DNA of 56,269 bases from Fidelibacterota bacterium (GTDB lineage: Bacteria > Fidelibacterota > UBA2242): positions 1-56,269 of the forward strand of contig JALOAB010000001.1 of assembly GCA_023229045.1 (NCBI GenBank), written 5' to 3'. Of this stretch, positions 44,121 to 53,251 are shown one piece after another. Made by a program: the position numbers and the translations under genes. The notes under the pieces are model-generated. The model saw nothing but the letters and a program-made list of their open reading frames with translations, searched no databases and was not told the DNA's origin. Each line of letters begins with the position of its first letter. The stretch's first letter is position 1.

Positions 44121-45566
44121 TTACCCCTTTATCACCCCAAGCGGTTTAAAGCGGGCAACTTTGCGGATGATGCCGGCGGCATTCATAGTTTCCACAACTT
44201 CACTGACATCTTTGTACGCAAACGGCATTTCCTCAGCGATTGTGCCTTTCTGTTCTGCCATGACATAAACGCCGCTTTCCGCTAAAGTCTTATACAGATC
44301 GATACCCCGGGCTTTAGCCTTAGCCTGGTGGCGTGATAATACTCGACCGGCGCCATGACAGGCACTGCCAAATGTCTCCTGCATGGCGGTAGTCGTACCA
44401 ACGCACAGAAAACTTTCAGTTCCCATATCGCCGGGAATCAACACCGGCTGGCCGATTTTGCGGTAAACCTCGGGCAAATCCGGATGATCCGGACCAAAAG
44501 CACGGGTGGCGCCTTTGCGATGAACACATACCCGAGTATTTTTCGTGCCAAACTGATGTTCTTCAATTTTGGCAATATTATGGGCAATGTCCCAAACTGG
44601 GCGAAAACCTATTTCAGATGGACTGATGCCCAGAGTTTTCATCATACTATTCTCAATTAATGAAGCAATTACCTGCCGATTGGCGAAGGCAAAATTGGCC
44701 GCCGAACGCATAGCCGCCAGATAATCGCGACCTTCCGGCGATTTTAACGGCGCGCAGGCTAATTGCCGGTCCGGAATTTGAATTTCGTACTTCCGGGTGG
44801 CGTTCAGCGTCGTTTTGATGAAATCATCACAAATCTGGTAACCGAATCCGCGTGAACCGGTATGTAATATTATGACTAATTTATCTTTAAATATTCCCAT
44901 CGTATCAGCCGCGACCTGGTCAAATATATCCGCCACTTTTCCTATTTCTATAAAGTGATTGCCACTTCCGAGCGTCCCAACCTGATCCGCACCGCGTTCA
45001 AAGGCCCGTTGCGAGATGATTGAAGGGTCGCCTCCGGCCAATTGGCCGCGGTCTTCGATATATTCCAGATCAGCGGAATCGCCAAATCCGTTTTTTACCG
45101 CCCAACTAGCGCCCTCGAGTGCAACTTGCTCGAGATCCCGCCGACTAAGTTTACGGATAGCGCCATGCGAACCGATTCCGCTCGGAACATTGCTAAAAAT
45201 GCCGGCGATTAAATCCTTCACAGACTTCTTCAAATCAGCGAGCGTGAGATTCGTCCGCATCAGACGCACTCCGCAATTGATATCGTAGCCGACGCCGCCG
45301 GGCGAAATGATGCCTTCTTCGATATCAAATGCCGCTACGCCGCCGATCGGAAAACCATAGCCCCAGTGAATGTCCGGCATGGCAAACGAATAACCGATTA
45401 TTCCGGGCAATTGGGCAACGTTGGCAACCTGTTTCAGACTCTCGTCACTTCTTATGGACTGCATCAGTTTGTCGCTGGCAAAGATGCGCCCCGGCACGCG
45501 CATCGAACCGGACTTTGAAATTTCCCAAACCTGTTCGCTGATTTTATGTAATTCCTGATTGCTCAT
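44121..45566 (-). CDS. rtcB: RtcB RNA-splicing ligase
   Basis: Joins 2',3'-cyclic-phosphate and 5'-OH RNA ends with GTP and Mn2+. 481 residues. Family segments are GYDINCGVRLMRT (metal Cys), GSGNHFIEIG, ILHTGSRGFGYQICDDF, HNIAKIEEH, VHRKGATRAFGP and SACHGAGRVLSRHQAK near the C-terminus, which in known members surrounds the guanylylated His. AGAGGTGAT ribosome site. Nine bases after archease, its usual activator. No RtcA or RtcR is visible, so it is not the E. coli-type regulated operon; general repair or tRNA processing is the inferred role. Confidence 0.95.
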   Translation of the reverse strand: MSNQELHKISEQVWEISKSGSMRVPGRIFASDKLMQSIRSDESLKQVANVAQLPGIIGYSFAMPDIHWGYGFPIGGVAAFDIEEGIISPGGVGYDINCGVRLMRTNLTLADLKKSVKDLIAGIFSNVPSGIGSHGAIRKLSRRDLEQVALEGASWAVKNGFGDSADLEYIEDRGQLAGGDPSIISQRAFERGADQVGTLGSGNHFIEIGKVADIFDQVAADTMGIFKDKLVIILHTGSRGFGYQICDDFIKTTLNATRKYEIQIPDRQLACAPLKSPEGRDYLAAMRSAANFAFANRQVIASLIENSMMKTLGISPSEIGFRPVWDIAHNIAKIEEHQFGTKNTRVCVHRKGATRAFGPDHPDLPEVYRKIGQPVLIPGDMGTESFLCVGTTTAMQETFGSACHGAGRVLSRHQAKAKARGIDLYKTLAESGVYVMAEQKGTIAEEMPFAYKDVSEVVETMNAAGIIRKVARFKPLGVIKG

Positions 45567-45575
45567 CGATCACCT

Positions 45576-45998
45576 CTAAATATCCAGGACAAACCGCGCT
45601 TGCCAGCCATTATCGCCGTGAATTATCTTTAACTCATGGTAGGTCACGCTCTTTATCTCGCGTTTTAGATTGTGTCTCTGCGAATCAAACGCTTCACCGG
45701 TGGCAGTCGCCTGTAATTCCCGCCCTGTTAGTTTTTTTATCCGGAAAGATTTGAATATGAAATGCCGGCTTATGGAATAGTAAAGCAATTCGCCCAGCCA
45801 TTCCCGCAGGAGCAATTCCGGCTCATCAGCCCGAACGGAAAATTCAACCGTCTCCTTCTCTTTTATTTGGCGGGGATTGATCATCAAATCGAATAAGGCG
45901 GACGCCGAATGTTCAAAAAGTGCCGGTAAATCCGCGCCATAAACCTCGATTCCCAGGTCGGCAGTGTGCGGAAAGGTCGTGTAAACTCGTTTTTTCAT
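45576..45998 (-). CDS. Archease, RtcB cofactor
   Basis: 140 residues, archease fold: TFPHTADLGIEVYGADLPALFEHSASALFDLM at the start, acidic metal-site residues (D in HTADLGIEV), LLREWLGELLYYS, and TYHELKI...RFVLDI at the end. Archease helps RtcB to be guanylylated and to release product. The gene pair archease-rtcB is found in many bacteria and archaea. Transcribed from the divergent spacer at 45999-46299. Confidence 0.93.
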   Translation of the reverse strand: MKKRVYTTFPHTADLGIEVYGADLPALFEHSASALFDLMINPRQIKEKETVEFSVRADEPELLLREWLGELLYYSISRHFIFKSFRIKKLTGRELQATATGEAFDSQRHNLKREIKSVTYHELKIIHGDNGWQARFVLDI

Positions 45999-46299
45999 TA
46001 CTCTGCTATACTATTTCGGAAAGGTCGCTACGATTTTTTAATTCACCTAATAATTTCAAACCTCAACTGCTAAGATATACACATTTATAATAAGCGCAAA
46101 CATGTTTATCAGAAAAAATAAATATAACGTTCAGTACCTTAATCCATCATCAACTGTCCCTTACGCTAAAAACATCTTCTTGAATCGCAATACTATTTTT
46201 AATAGATTCATTCTGATTTTATGATAAAAAGAAAAACATCAAAAAGAAGTCATCGATATTAAACTCTAAGTTATTTTTGATTTGATCAGTTAGTAAAAT
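45999..46299. other. 301-bp divergent intergenic region
   Basis: Between archease (minus) and the GAF-PAS-GAF gene (plus). AT-rich, with no coding potential, tRNA or strong hairpin. Two promoters are expected here but none gave a convincing -35/-10 pair by eye. Confidence 0.5.
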
Positions 46300-47730
46300 A
46301 TGGCGAGCGATTTAAATCTACTGGATACACTTTCAAGTAATCTCTATCAGTTAAAAATCCTGAAAACGATAGACGAAAAGTGTAATCTGCTTTTGGAAAC
46401 CTTGCGAAAAACCGGATGGCGTAAAGCTAGTCTCGGTTTCCTGAATAGTAAATACGAAACCAAGAAAACGCTTTATTCCGGCTATGAACCAGAAGCGATC
46501 CAATACTCGGAAGATCATAAATTGCCACCTGAAAAAAGAAAGGCACTGCTCAGCTCGGCCGTTGAACGTTGGCGCATCATTCCATTTTATTATCTTCCCT
46601 GGAAAGATGAACGCGTCCGTTATATTCTGACTGATGGTTTAAAGACTGAAATTCCCCTGCAACATAAACCCGAATGGCATAAGAATGATCTTCTCTACGC
46701 GCCGATTTATTTTGAAGGGCGACCGATTGCGGTATTGAATCTCGATGAACCGAAAGACCCGTCTATCCCATCCAAGGTAAATCTGCGGGCGCCGACAATA
46801 ATCCACAGCTTCATCACGGAAGTAATCCTTCAAACCGTATGCGAAGAACATTATGAAAATTTCCTGCAAATCCATCGTTCGATTATCGCCCGTGGAACAA
46901 TCGGTATTATCGAATTAGATGAGACTGGAAAAATTGTTGACGTCAACGACGTGGCAGAACAAATATTAAAAATAAGTAAGGTCAAATTACTCGATAACAA
47001 ATACAATAAAGTCTTAAATATTGAATTTTTAGATCAAATTGCACCGGCGTTTCAGGAAGCGATGAAGACCCTGAAGGATGTCAATCTGAATGTTGAATTT
47101 TGTGATATCAACAATGAAAAGCATATGCTTGAAGTCCATTTAACCCCGCTTCACCTCCTTTATGATTACACCGGTATGGTTCTCTCGTTTAATTATTTGG
47201 AAAAAACCGAAATATTTGCCACTTATCGGACAGTTCTGGATAACTTAAATGCGCTCACTTCACATCTATCCGGTGATTATATTAACATCCAAAATCAATT
47301 AATTCAATTGATGTGCGCTCAGTATCGTTTTATTTTCCCTCGCCTGTATATCCTGAGTGAAGATCGGGAAATTCTCAAATGTGTCTTGTCTTATGATCCC
47401 GCTCTGGAAAATCTGAGCTTCTTCGATCATCCCTTTAATCGTAATAGTCTGGCGGCTAATGCCATTCTGGAGGATATGCTGGTTTATACCACTGAAAAAG
47501 AGAAAAACGTTCGCGACCTGCGACGCATCTGGGAACGTCTTAAGACTAAAGCCGCCGTTGCCATACCTCTACATATTATGACAGAAATAAAAGCCGCGCT
47601 GGTTTTCGATATTGAATCAGCCGACTTTTTTCTGGATGAATCAAAGAAAATCACTCTGGATCTTTTCGGCAAATTAATCAGCCTTGCCTTAAGACCGATT
47701 TTTGAAAAATCTACTCCTGAAAATCAATAA
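46300..47730 (+). CDS. Orphan GAF-PAS-GAF sensor protein without output domain
   Basis: 476 residues, soluble. A GAF-like domain (about 1-185; LLETLRKTGWRKASLGFLNS), a PAS-like domain (about 197-300; IARGTIGIIELDETGKIVDVNDVAEQILKIS) and a second GAF-like domain (about 305-470; RTVLDNLNALTSHLSGDY...AAVAIPLHIMTEIKAALVFDIE). No kinase, GGDEF, HD or DNA-binding domain is visible. Domain calls are from fold-like pattern only. It starts ATG at 46300 without a clear ribosome site. Neighbours on either side are unrelated. It may work by binding another kinase. Confidence 0.65.
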   Translation: MASDLNLLDTLSSNLYQLKILKTIDEKCNLLLETLRKTGWRKASLGFLNSKYETKKTLYSGYEPEAIQYSEDHKLPPEKRKALLSSAVERWRIIPFYYLPWKDERVRYILTDGLKTEIPLQHKPEWHKNDLLYAPIYFEGRPIAVLNLDEPKDPSIPSKVNLRAPTIIHSFITEVILQTVCEEHYENFLQIHRSIIARGTIGIIELDETGKIVDVNDVAEQILKISKVKLLDNKYNKVLNIEFLDQIAPAFQEAMKTLKDVNLNVEFCDINNEKHMLEVHLTPLHLLYDYTGMVLSFNYLEKTEIFATYRTVLDNLNALTSHLSGDYINIQNQLIQLMCAQYRFIFPRLYILSEDREILKCVLSYDPALENLSFFDHPFNRNSLAANAILEDMLVYTTEKEKNVRDLRRIWERLKTKAAVAIPLHIMTEIKAALVFDIESADFFLDESKKITLDLFGKLISLALRPIFEKSTPENQ

Positions 47731-47791
47731 TATTTATGTTGCGTTCAATCAGTGTGGCTTTTAGATTCTTTTGGTATTAAGTGGTAACCTG

Positions 47792-48856
47792 ATGATTGAT
47801 ATTTACAAACTCCGCCATGCATTGACAATCTGCCTTTCCTTGTTGTTGTGCTCATGCTCGCAAACAGTCACCCTGAAAGTTGTCGTCGATGTCCCCGCTA
47901 TTCGCAAATCCCGTCAAGCGGTCAATTTTTACTTATTAGATAATAAAAAGCAATCTGTGATTGAAGAAATTCGGAGTTTAAATCAGGAGTATTTTTATAA
48001 ACCACTTAATGATGCCAGAGATTCTTTGCAAAATCTAAACCGTGAACGCGCCTCAAAAGAAAGCGCTTATCGACGATTATCTTCAGAAATCGAGAGTAAA
48101 CGACATCAATTAACGGTCGATTATGGTAAGCAATTAAATATTGAAATAGTACGTGTGCAGAAATTTGGCGATGTCTGGAAATTTTGGGCTAAGATTAATA
48201 ATCAAGGACTCGAAACAATCGATGGGCTGTATCTCACTCTAACCTATGAAAAAAGCAAACTCGTGAACTCCGGTTATTATCCTGTACACCTGTTACCCAA
48301 CCAATCCGGTGTCGCCGATCAGATCAATCTGGATCTCAGCCAAAACACACCACTCATGATCCGCCTTTCTTCGCACCCGGCAGGTTTTTCAGAATTACCT
48401 AAAGCTATCAAGTGTATAATCGACTCGGTCAAATCCGACTTCAACCATTATCTTGAAGATAGCAGGGTTAAATTGAATATTTTGCAGAACGAAATGCTTG
48501 AAATCGGTCTTAAAATCGACGAATATCCTGCTCAAAAAAGCACTGAACTTCAGCAAAGAATTGCTAGTCCCATCAATAGCGTTCTGGAAAGTAATCTAAA
48601 AGAACTCGTTACTCCACAAATCTCGAAGACTTATCCAGATACAATTCGTTATACCGATCTGAAAAAGGGAAGTTATCAAATTATTGCCTATACCACACCC
48701 GCCAGTGTCTATCAATGGCATCAAAATGTCAACCTAAACACAGATCAGTTAATTAAATTCACCTCGAAGAATTACAAGCAGTACTTTTTTAAAGTTTCTG
48801 AACAAATGATAATGACTCTCCCATCACAAAATGACACTCCTAAAAAAAGAAAATAA
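47792..48856 (+). CDS. Hypothetical lipoprotein with coiled coil
   Basis: Not recognised. 354 residues from the ATG at 47792; a TTG seven codons upstream is less likely. A hydrophobic signal MIDIYKLRHALTICLSLLLC ends in a lipobox (LLLCS, LCSC). After it come KVVVDVPAIRKSRQAVNFYLLD, a heptad-like coil (about 60-110, SLQNLNRERASKESAYRRL), a beta domain like FxLYD (IEIVRVQKFGDVWKFWAKINN...), and a second coiled stretch (about 205-265). The C-terminal part (GSYQIIAYTTPASVYQWHQN) is beta-rich. The layout suggests a periplasmic structural or scaffolding protein. Confidence 0.65.
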   Translation: MIDIYKLRHALTICLSLLLCSCSQTVTLKVVVDVPAIRKSRQAVNFYLLDNKKQSVIEEIRSLNQEYFYKPLNDARDSLQNLNRERASKESAYRRLSSEIESKRHQLTVDYGKQLNIEIVRVQKFGDVWKFWAKINNQGLETIDGLYLTLTYEKSKLVNSGYYPVHLLPNQSGVADQINLDLSQNTPLMIRLSSHPAGFSELPKAIKCIIDSVKSDFNHYLEDSRVKLNILQNEMLEIGLKIDEYPAQKSTELQQRIASPINSVLESNLKELVTPQISKTYPDTIRYTDLKKGSYQIIAYTTPASVYQWHQNVNLNTDQLIKFTSKNYKQYFFKVSEQMIMTLPSQNDTPKKRK

Positions 48857-48946
48857 TTACTACGATAATGGATTGGTCGATTTCGCTAAATATCCATTAA
48901 AAACACTTAATTAATTAAGAAAGTCGACTTGTCACCAGCAGATTTT

Positions 48947-48977
48947 CTTGACATTATTTAAATATTTTGATTAATAT
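48947..48977 (+). promoter_or_regulatory. Possible promoter upstream of the AMP-ligase gene
   Basis: -35 TTGACA at 48947-48952 and a TTAATA/TAATAT block at 48971-48977, giving an 18-19 base spacer, longer than ideal. It lies about 35 bases before the ATG at 49010. Confidence 0.4.
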
Positions 48978-49009
48978 TGCGCGCTTTTTAATAGCATTTA
49001 CCAATCAGT

Positions 49010-50503
49010 ATGCCAGATAATGTCGTAAAACTATTGCTCCAAAATGAGGTTATCCAAAAGGATCAACCGGCAATTATTTATGCTAATCAAAGCATATCCT
49101 ACGCCGGTTTATTCGCAAAATCGGTCCAATTGTCTGGTTTATTAAAACAACACCAGATCGTCTGTGGACAGACCATTGGTCTGCTACTTAAAAGTGGCCC
49201 ACAATATCTTATTACTTATTACGCTGGTCTTCTGCTTGGCGCCATTCCGGTACTTTTGCCGACCTATTTATCAACAAACAAACTGACCTACAATTTTATT
49301 AGATTGAAAATTGATGCGGTGATATTTGATCCCGAATATCAGAAAATAATTGATGAAGTCGAATTAAAAAAAGGAACACCTCTTTTAAAATTACCTACAA
49401 CTCACTGGAAAGAGATCACCGCTCAGAAGATTGATAATCCGGTTATTTCTGCCGACTCATTCCCCGGTTTAAATAACTTCGATGATCCGGCTGTAATTTC
49501 ATTTACCGCTGGTAATTCGGATTTCCCTAAAACTGTCGCCCATAGTCAGCGCAGTTTATTGGCTAATGCTCAGAATTGTTTTAAACTTTTGAGAGGTATG
49601 CTTGATATTCGGCTTCTCAGTACTTTGCCACTTTTCCATTATATTTCACATAGTTTTATTCCACATACCCTGGTATTAGCCGGCGGTACGATCGTCCTGC
49701 TTGATAATTTTCACTCAGAAGAAATCATTCAAGCCATAATTCAACATCAGGTGAATGTTCTTATCGGAACACCGGAATTTTACAAACAGTTAGTCCATAG
49801 CCCCGACGCTAAAAAACTCGAATCCTTGAAATATTATATTGTGGCCGGAGGCAATCTCCCGGAGGATATCTGGCAAGCGCTAACAAAGACGCATAAAGTC
49901 TTTATCACTGAACTATACGGAACAACCGAAATCCAGATGATAACCGCCAGTTACGTTGAAAACGATCGCCGGGAATCAATTATCGGGCGACCATTTCCAG
50001 GAATCGATTTTCGTATTACTACCCCATCCGGAGCATTAGTTACACCAGGCAAAACCGGCGAGCTACAAGTTCGCACTTCGGCTCTGATGCTGAATTATTT
50101 CGACAAACTAAATGAACAACATTTAAATGAGAATGACTGGTTCGCCACCGGCGACCTTGTCAGAGAAACCGAGGATGGCAGACTTACCTTCGAGGGTCGA
50201 ATTAGCGATCTGATCAATCGATACGGTTACAACATCAATCCAGAAATGATCAAGCATATTGTAAAGCATCATCCGGCTGTCAAGGATGTAGCGGTTGGTC
50301 TTTTAACCGCCGCCAATGGTGATGAACAACTAAAACTTTTTATCATACTGCGGGAATCGGAATCTGCTGAGATTGAAGAACTAACCGAATTTTGCCAGAA
50401 AAATCTGCCCGTCTACCTGCGACCAGATGCGATCGAGATTGTATCTCATTTTGAACATGATCTGTCTGGAAAAGTTCTTCGCAATATGCTGAATAAAAGT
50501 TAA
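49010..50503 (+). CDS. AMP-forming acyl-CoA/aryl ligase family protein, atypical P-loop
   Basis: Adenylate-forming enzyme, 497 residues. The AMP-binding loop, normally TSGTTGxPK, reads SFTAGNSDFPKTVAHS (about 164-179), so several consensus residues differ, but the lysine remains. Other motifs are GTPEFYKQL, ELYGTTEIQM (A5), WFATGDL (A7), GRISDLINRYGYNINP (A8) and the C-terminal SGKVLRNML with the catalytic lysine. No carrier-protein gene is nearby. Substrate unknown; medium- or long-chain carboxylic acids are the default. Ends 27 bases before the EF-G-like gene. Confidence 0.85.
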   Translation: MPDNVVKLLLQNEVIQKDQPAIIYANQSISYAGLFAKSVQLSGLLKQHQIVCGQTIGLLLKSGPQYLITYYAGLLLGAIPVLLPTYLSTNKLTYNFIRLKIDAVIFDPEYQKIIDEVELKKGTPLLKLPTTHWKEITAQKIDNPVISADSFPGLNNFDDPAVISFTAGNSDFPKTVAHSQRSLLANAQNCFKLLRGMLDIRLLSTLPLFHYISHSFIPHTLVLAGGTIVLLDNFHSEEIIQAIIQHQVNVLIGTPEFYKQLVHSPDAKKLESLKYYIVAGGNLPEDIWQALTKTHKVFITELYGTTEIQMITASYVENDRRESIIGRPFPGIDFRITTPSGALVTPGKTGELQVRTSALMLNYFDKLNEQHLNENDWFATGDLVRETEDGRLTFEGRISDLINRYGYNINPEMIKHIVKHHPAVKDVAVGLLTAANGDEQLKLFIILRESESAEIEELTEFCQKNLPVYLRPDAIEIVSHFEHDLSGKVLRNMLNKS

Positions 50504-50530
50504 ATTTCCGCAATTATATGGAGGCTAATT

Positions 50531-52609
50531 TTGAAAGAATACCAAACTGAAGAAATCCGAAACATCGTATTATTAGGACATGGGTCATCCGGTAAAACCA
50601 TTTTGACTGAGGCGATGCTTTATGCCGCCGGCGCTACAACGCGGTTAGGAAAGATCGAAGAGGGGACGACAACTTCCGATTATCATAATGATGAAATTGA
50701 GCGTAAGTTTTCTATTCAGTCTTCTTTAATGAATTGCGAATGGAATAAAATTAAATTTAATCTCCTTGATTCTCCCGGTTATCTCGATTTCGTTGGTGAG
50801 TCCAAAGCCCTGACGCGGGTTGCTGATCTGGCGCTTATTTCTATTAATGGCCAGACCGGAGTCGAAGTCGGAACGGAATTGGTATTCAAATTCGCCAAAG
50901 AAGACGAATTACCCGTCTGGTTCATTATTAATATGTTGGATAAAGAACATGCGGATTATGATAAGGCGCAAAGTTCCTTACAGGCTTCATTTACCAAAAA
51001 AGCCGTATGTATGCAGATTCCGGTAAACAGCGGGCTAAATTTCGATACGATTGCCGATGTAATGACTCAAAAGATCCTAAAATACAATAAGGATCAAAAA
51101 GGCACCTTCACTGAATCCGAGCCAACCGGCGATCTCAAAGATAAACTGGCTACTTTAAAAAATGAATTAATTGAGTCCGTGGCTGAGTCAGACGATACTC
51201 TACTTGAGAATTATCTTAGCCAGGGTGAATTGACTGAAGAAGAATTTATCAATGGCTTACGTAAAGCGATTATCAAACGAGAACTCTTTCCGGTTTTTGT
51301 GGCTTCCGGTCTGAATAATATCGGCGTTACCAAGATCATGGATCACATTATTGCTTATGGACCGACGCCTACCGCTAAAGTTGCGATGAACGGTGGATAT
51401 AAAGGTAAACCATTGACTCGCAAAATCAGCGACAGCGAACCAACTTCCCTTTATATTTTTAAAACTATCAGTGAAATGCACGTTGGTGAATTATCGATGT
51501 TCAAGGTATTTTCCGGCTCTTTAAAAACCGGAGTTGATCTGCTCAATTCCAATAATGGTAAGACCGAACGTATCGGACAAATCTTTTGTATCAATGGCAA
51601 AGAAAAACAGGAAATTGCCCATTTACACTCCGGAGACATTGGTGCTGTTGTAAAATTGAAATTTACCAAAACCACCGATACATTGTGCGATTCCCGCTCA
51701 CCAATTACCTATCCCGGTATTTCCTTCCCGGAACCGGTCATTCAAATTGCGATAGAGCCAAAATCACGGGGTGATGAAGAAAAAATCAGCACCGGTTTAC
51801 AATCATTAACCAGTGAAGATCCAACCATGTCCTGGCATTTCGACCCGGAATTGAAACAGACGATCTTATCCGGTCAGGGTGAATTGCACCTGGTAATTAT
51901 TTTACAGCGTTTAAAACAAAAATTCGGCGTCGAAATCAATCAGCTCCCGCCGCGTATCCCTTATCGTGAAACGATCAAAAAACGCGGTGATTCGAAATAC
52001 CGTCACAAAAAACAAACCGGCGGCGCCGGACAATTTGCCGAAGTCTGGATGTACGTTGAACCGGCTCCTGCCGGCGCTGGCGTTGAATTTACCAATACGC
52101 TCGTTGGTCAAAATGTCGACCGGGTTTTCGTACCTTCTGTCGAAAAAGGAGTGCGTTCAGCCTGTGAAGAAGGAATTTTAGCCGGTTATCACGTCACCGA
52201 CGTCAAAGCCGTGTTTTATGACGGCAAAATGCACCCGGTGGATTCCAAGGATATCGCCTTCCAGATTGCTGGTAAGAGCGCCTTTAAAGAATGCTTCATG
52301 AGTGGTAATCCCATTCTGCTGGAACCGATTTACAACCTCGAAGTAATCGTTCCTGAAGAATTTATGGGCGACGTAATGGGTGATATTTCAGTGCGACGCG
52401 GCAAAATTCAGGGTATGGACGCCGAAGGCCCATTCCAAAAAATTAACGCGAAAGTACCGCTGGCCGAGCTATATCGTTACAGCACCGCCCTGCGCTCAAT
52501 GACGCAAGGTCGCGGTATGCACCGCCAAAGCTTTTCACATTACGAACAGATGCCCAAAGAAGCGCAGGATAAGGTCGTTGAATCCTACAAAAGAGAGCGC
52601 GAGGAATAG
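50531..52609 (+). CDS. EF-G-like GTPase (EF-G paralogue with DSPGY switch II)
   Basis: 692 residues, five-domain EF-G layout. G1 is GHGSSGKTILTEAM, the switch II G3 reads DSPGYLDF, where canonical EF-G has DTPGH. The catalytic His is thus a Tyr, as in the EF-G-like subgroup of bacterial paralogues. G4 is NMLDKEHAD instead of NKMD. Domain IV shows TGGAGQFAEVWM and SVEKGVRSACEEG, and domain V ends RSMTQGRGMHRQSFSHYEQMP. Start is a TTG at 50531 with a strong TGGAGG site. Likely a ribosome-associated factor rather than the main translocase; a true fusA is presumably elsewhere. Confidence 0.9.
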   Translation: MKEYQTEEIRNIVLLGHGSSGKTILTEAMLYAAGATTRLGKIEEGTTTSDYHNDEIERKFSIQSSLMNCEWNKIKFNLLDSPGYLDFVGESKALTRVADLALISINGQTGVEVGTELVFKFAKEDELPVWFIINMLDKEHADYDKAQSSLQASFTKKAVCMQIPVNSGLNFDTIADVMTQKILKYNKDQKGTFTESEPTGDLKDKLATLKNELIESVAESDDTLLENYLSQGELTEEEFINGLRKAIIKRELFPVFVASGLNNIGVTKIMDHIIAYGPTPTAKVAMNGGYKGKPLTRKISDSEPTSLYIFKTISEMHVGELSMFKVFSGSLKTGVDLLNSNNGKTERIGQIFCINGKEKQEIAHLHSGDIGAVVKLKFTKTTDTLCDSRSPITYPGISFPEPVIQIAIEPKSRGDEEKISTGLQSLTSEDPTMSWHFDPELKQTILSGQGELHLVIILQRLKQKFGVEINQLPPRIPYRETIKKRGDSKYRHKKQTGGAGQFAEVWMYVEPAPAGAGVEFTNTLVGQNVDRVFVPSVEKGVRSACEEGILAGYHVTDVKAVFYDGKMHPVDSKDIAFQIAGKSAFKECFMSGNPILLEPIYNLEVIVPEEFMGDVMGDISVRRGKIQGMDAEGPFQKINAKVPLAELYRYSTALRSMTQGRGMHRQSFSHYEQMPKEAQDKVVESYKREREE

Positions 52610-52614
52610 TCCTG

Positions 52615-53100
52615 ATGGAGTTAGATAAACTCTGGGCTCCCTGGCGAATAGGTTATATCACTAATCCTAAAGCCGAAGGTTGTTTTCTCTGCGAGTATAG
52701 CGCAGATTCCGACGATAAAAAGCATTTGATCCTTCATCGCGGTAAGTCGGCTTTTGTGATTATGAACTATTATCCGTATAACAATGGTCACCTGATGGTG
52801 GCGCCCTATCAACACGTCAGGAATTTGAACGATCTCGATGAATCTACCCGGCTTGAAATATTCGATTTAATTGATAAATCTTGTCAGATTTTACATGATT
52901 CATTGAACGCTGAGGGTTTTAACGTCGGCCTTAATCTCGGTTCAGTCGCTGGCGCCGGATTAAAGGATCACCTGCATTTTCATATTGTCCCGCGCTGGAC
53001 CGGCGATACCAATTTTATGCCGATAACCGGGCACACCAAAGTACTGAGTGAAGGATTGACTGAGACCTGGCAGAGACTCAGACCTAAATTCGAAAAATAA
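52615..53100 (+). CDS. HIT family hydrolase (Ap4A phosphorylase-like)
   Basis: 161 residues. The histidine triad reads DHLHFHIVPRW (about 122-132), and an N-terminal zinc-type pair CFLCEY lies near residue 21, after LDKLWAPWRIGYI, a start shared with Ap4A phosphorylase-type HIT proteins. It should cleave nucleoside phosphate bonds such as dinucleoside polyphosphates in the cytoplasm. It follows the EF-G-like stop by 5 bases, so the two are co-transcribed; no functional link is clear. Confidence 0.9.
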   Translation: MELDKLWAPWRIGYITNPKAEGCFLCEYSADSDDKKHLILHRGKSAFVIMNYYPYNNGHLMVAPYQHVRNLNDLDESTRLEIFDLIDKSCQILHDSLNAEGFNVGLNLGSVAGAGLKDHLHFHIVPRWTGDTNFMPITGHTKVLSEGLTETWQRLRPKFEK

Positions 53101-53162
53101 TTTTTGCTATTTGAATATAGGTGTTGAATCATTTAAATTAAGTTTGCTTTTTAAAACATTAT

Positions 53163-53234
53163 TCTGGAGTAGCTCAATGGTGGAGCGGGTGGCTGTTAAC
53201 CACTAGGTTGGGGGTTCGAGTCCCTCCTCCAGAG
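53163..53234 (+). tRNA. tRNA-Asn (GTT)
   Basis: Cloverleaf of 72 bases: acceptor TCTGGAG/CTCCAGA, D-arm GCTC/GAGC, anticodon arm GGTGG-CTGTTAA-CCACT with GTT, T-arm GGGGG-TTCGAGT-CCCTC (one G-T pair), discriminator G, no encoded CCA. Lies 62 bases after the HIT gene. Confidence 0.95.
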
Positions 53235-53251
53235 CAGTCTTTCGTAAATAC

